This document shows, in pieces, positions 14,323 to 14,538 of a stretch of DNA of 14,538 bases. Made by a program: the position numbers and the translations under genes. The notes beneath the pieces were generated by a model. The model did no database searches. It saw only the letters and a list, made by a program, of their open reading frames with translations, and was not told where the DNA came from. Each line of letters begins with the position of its first letter. Positions within the stretch are counted from its first letter, which is position 1. Source of the stretch: Actinomycetes bacterium (GTDB taxonomy: Bacteria > Actinomycetota > Actinomycetes > Actinomycetales > Microbacteriaceae); contig JAEXHA010000038.1 of NCBI GenBank assembly GCA_023450335.1, positions 1 through 14,538 of the forward strand, in the 5' to 3' direction.

Positions 14323-14538
14323 GTGCGCCACGTCCTCGCCGTCCTCGCCGCCGCGGTGCTGTTCGGCACCACCGGCACGGCGCAGGCGCTCGGGCCGGAA
14401 GGGACGACGCCGCTGGCGGTCGGCGTCATGCGACTTGTGATCGGCGGCACGCTGCTGGCGGCGATCGGGTGCGCGGCGGCGCGCCGGCGCACCGGGCACG
14501 CACCCGCCGGTACCCCTGCGCGCCCCGCGCTCACGGCC
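14323..14538 (+). CDS. EamA/DMT-family transporter, N-terminal 72 codons, cut by window edge
   Basis: From the GTG at 14323 the frame stays open for 72 codons to the right edge. The product begins with a hydrophobic helix containing AAAVLFGTTGTAQALGP (about 9-25), then TPLAVGVMRLVIGGTLLAAIG (about 29-49), the pattern of the first two helices of actinobacterial drug/metabolite (EamA, RhaT-like) transporters. These have ten helices in two repeats and usually export amino acids or other metabolites, but the substrate is unknown here. A TAG immediately upstream in frame (14311-14313) makes this GTG the first possible start. It diverges from cysS across 64 bp. Confidence is limited because only about a quarter of the gene is present. 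Confidence 0.75.
   Translation, partial: MRHVLAVLAAAVLFGTTGTAQALGPEGTTPLAVGVMRLVIGGTLLAAIGCAAARRRTGHAPAGTPARPALTA

Noticed and set aside
1..14538. CRISPR arrays, tRNA/rRNA genes, insertion sequences, toxin-antitoxin pairs
   Set aside because: No regularly spaced repeats, cloverleaf-type sequences, transposase motifs or small paired genes were seen.

Overview
The window is GC-rich (around 70%), with dense genes, many GTG starts, GTGA/ATGA/TGATG stop-start overlaps and lipoprotein and aminoacyl-tRNA synthetase sequences of actinobacterial type. It looks like the chromosome of a high-GC actinobacterium. A Microbacterium-like member of Microbacteriaceae is my best guess, but this is inference from style, not a database match.

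Layout. (1) 5331 down to 1, minus strand: one tightly coupled operon with a branched-chain amino acid/amide-type (Liv/HAAT) ABC importer in the order livH-livM-binding protein-livG-livF, then a YtcJ-like Amidohydro_3 hydrolase cut by the window edge. (2) 9651 down to 5459, minus strand: a second operon of a bicupin protein, an SDR-fold protein, an M24 (creatinase/prolidase-fold) protein and an MFS transporter. (3) 9937 to 11771, plus strand, divergent from (2): an ATZ/TRZ-type amidohydrolase overlapping a RidA-family protein. (4) 11845 to 14258, minus strand: the housekeeping pair cysS-rlmB. (5) From 14323, plus strand: the start of an EamA/DMT transporter, divergent from cysS.

Blocks 1-3 read as one accessory catabolic island for an unidentified nitrogenous small molecule (amide, ureide, N-heterocycle or modified amino acid). 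It has an importer, a second transporter, two amidohydrolases, an M24 hydrolase-fold protein, a cupin, an SDR and a RidA protein. The liv promoter region and the 9652-9936 divergent region share the 10-mer CGACTGTACA next to a TTGACC hexamer, which hints at joint control. No transcription factor gene is visible.

The most unusual aspect is that several island enzymes keep the family fold but lack textbook catalytic residues. The M24 protein has Cys where the second metal-binding Asp should be. The SDR has no YxxxK and no catalytic Ser. The RidA protein lacks the substrate-binding Arg. The ATZ/TRZ amidohydrolase keeps its metal ligands but lacks the usual HxxE glutamate. The bicupin has complete metal sites in both domains. 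The substrate cannot be named from sequence alone. I saw no rRNA, tRNA, CRISPR array, transposase or integrase.
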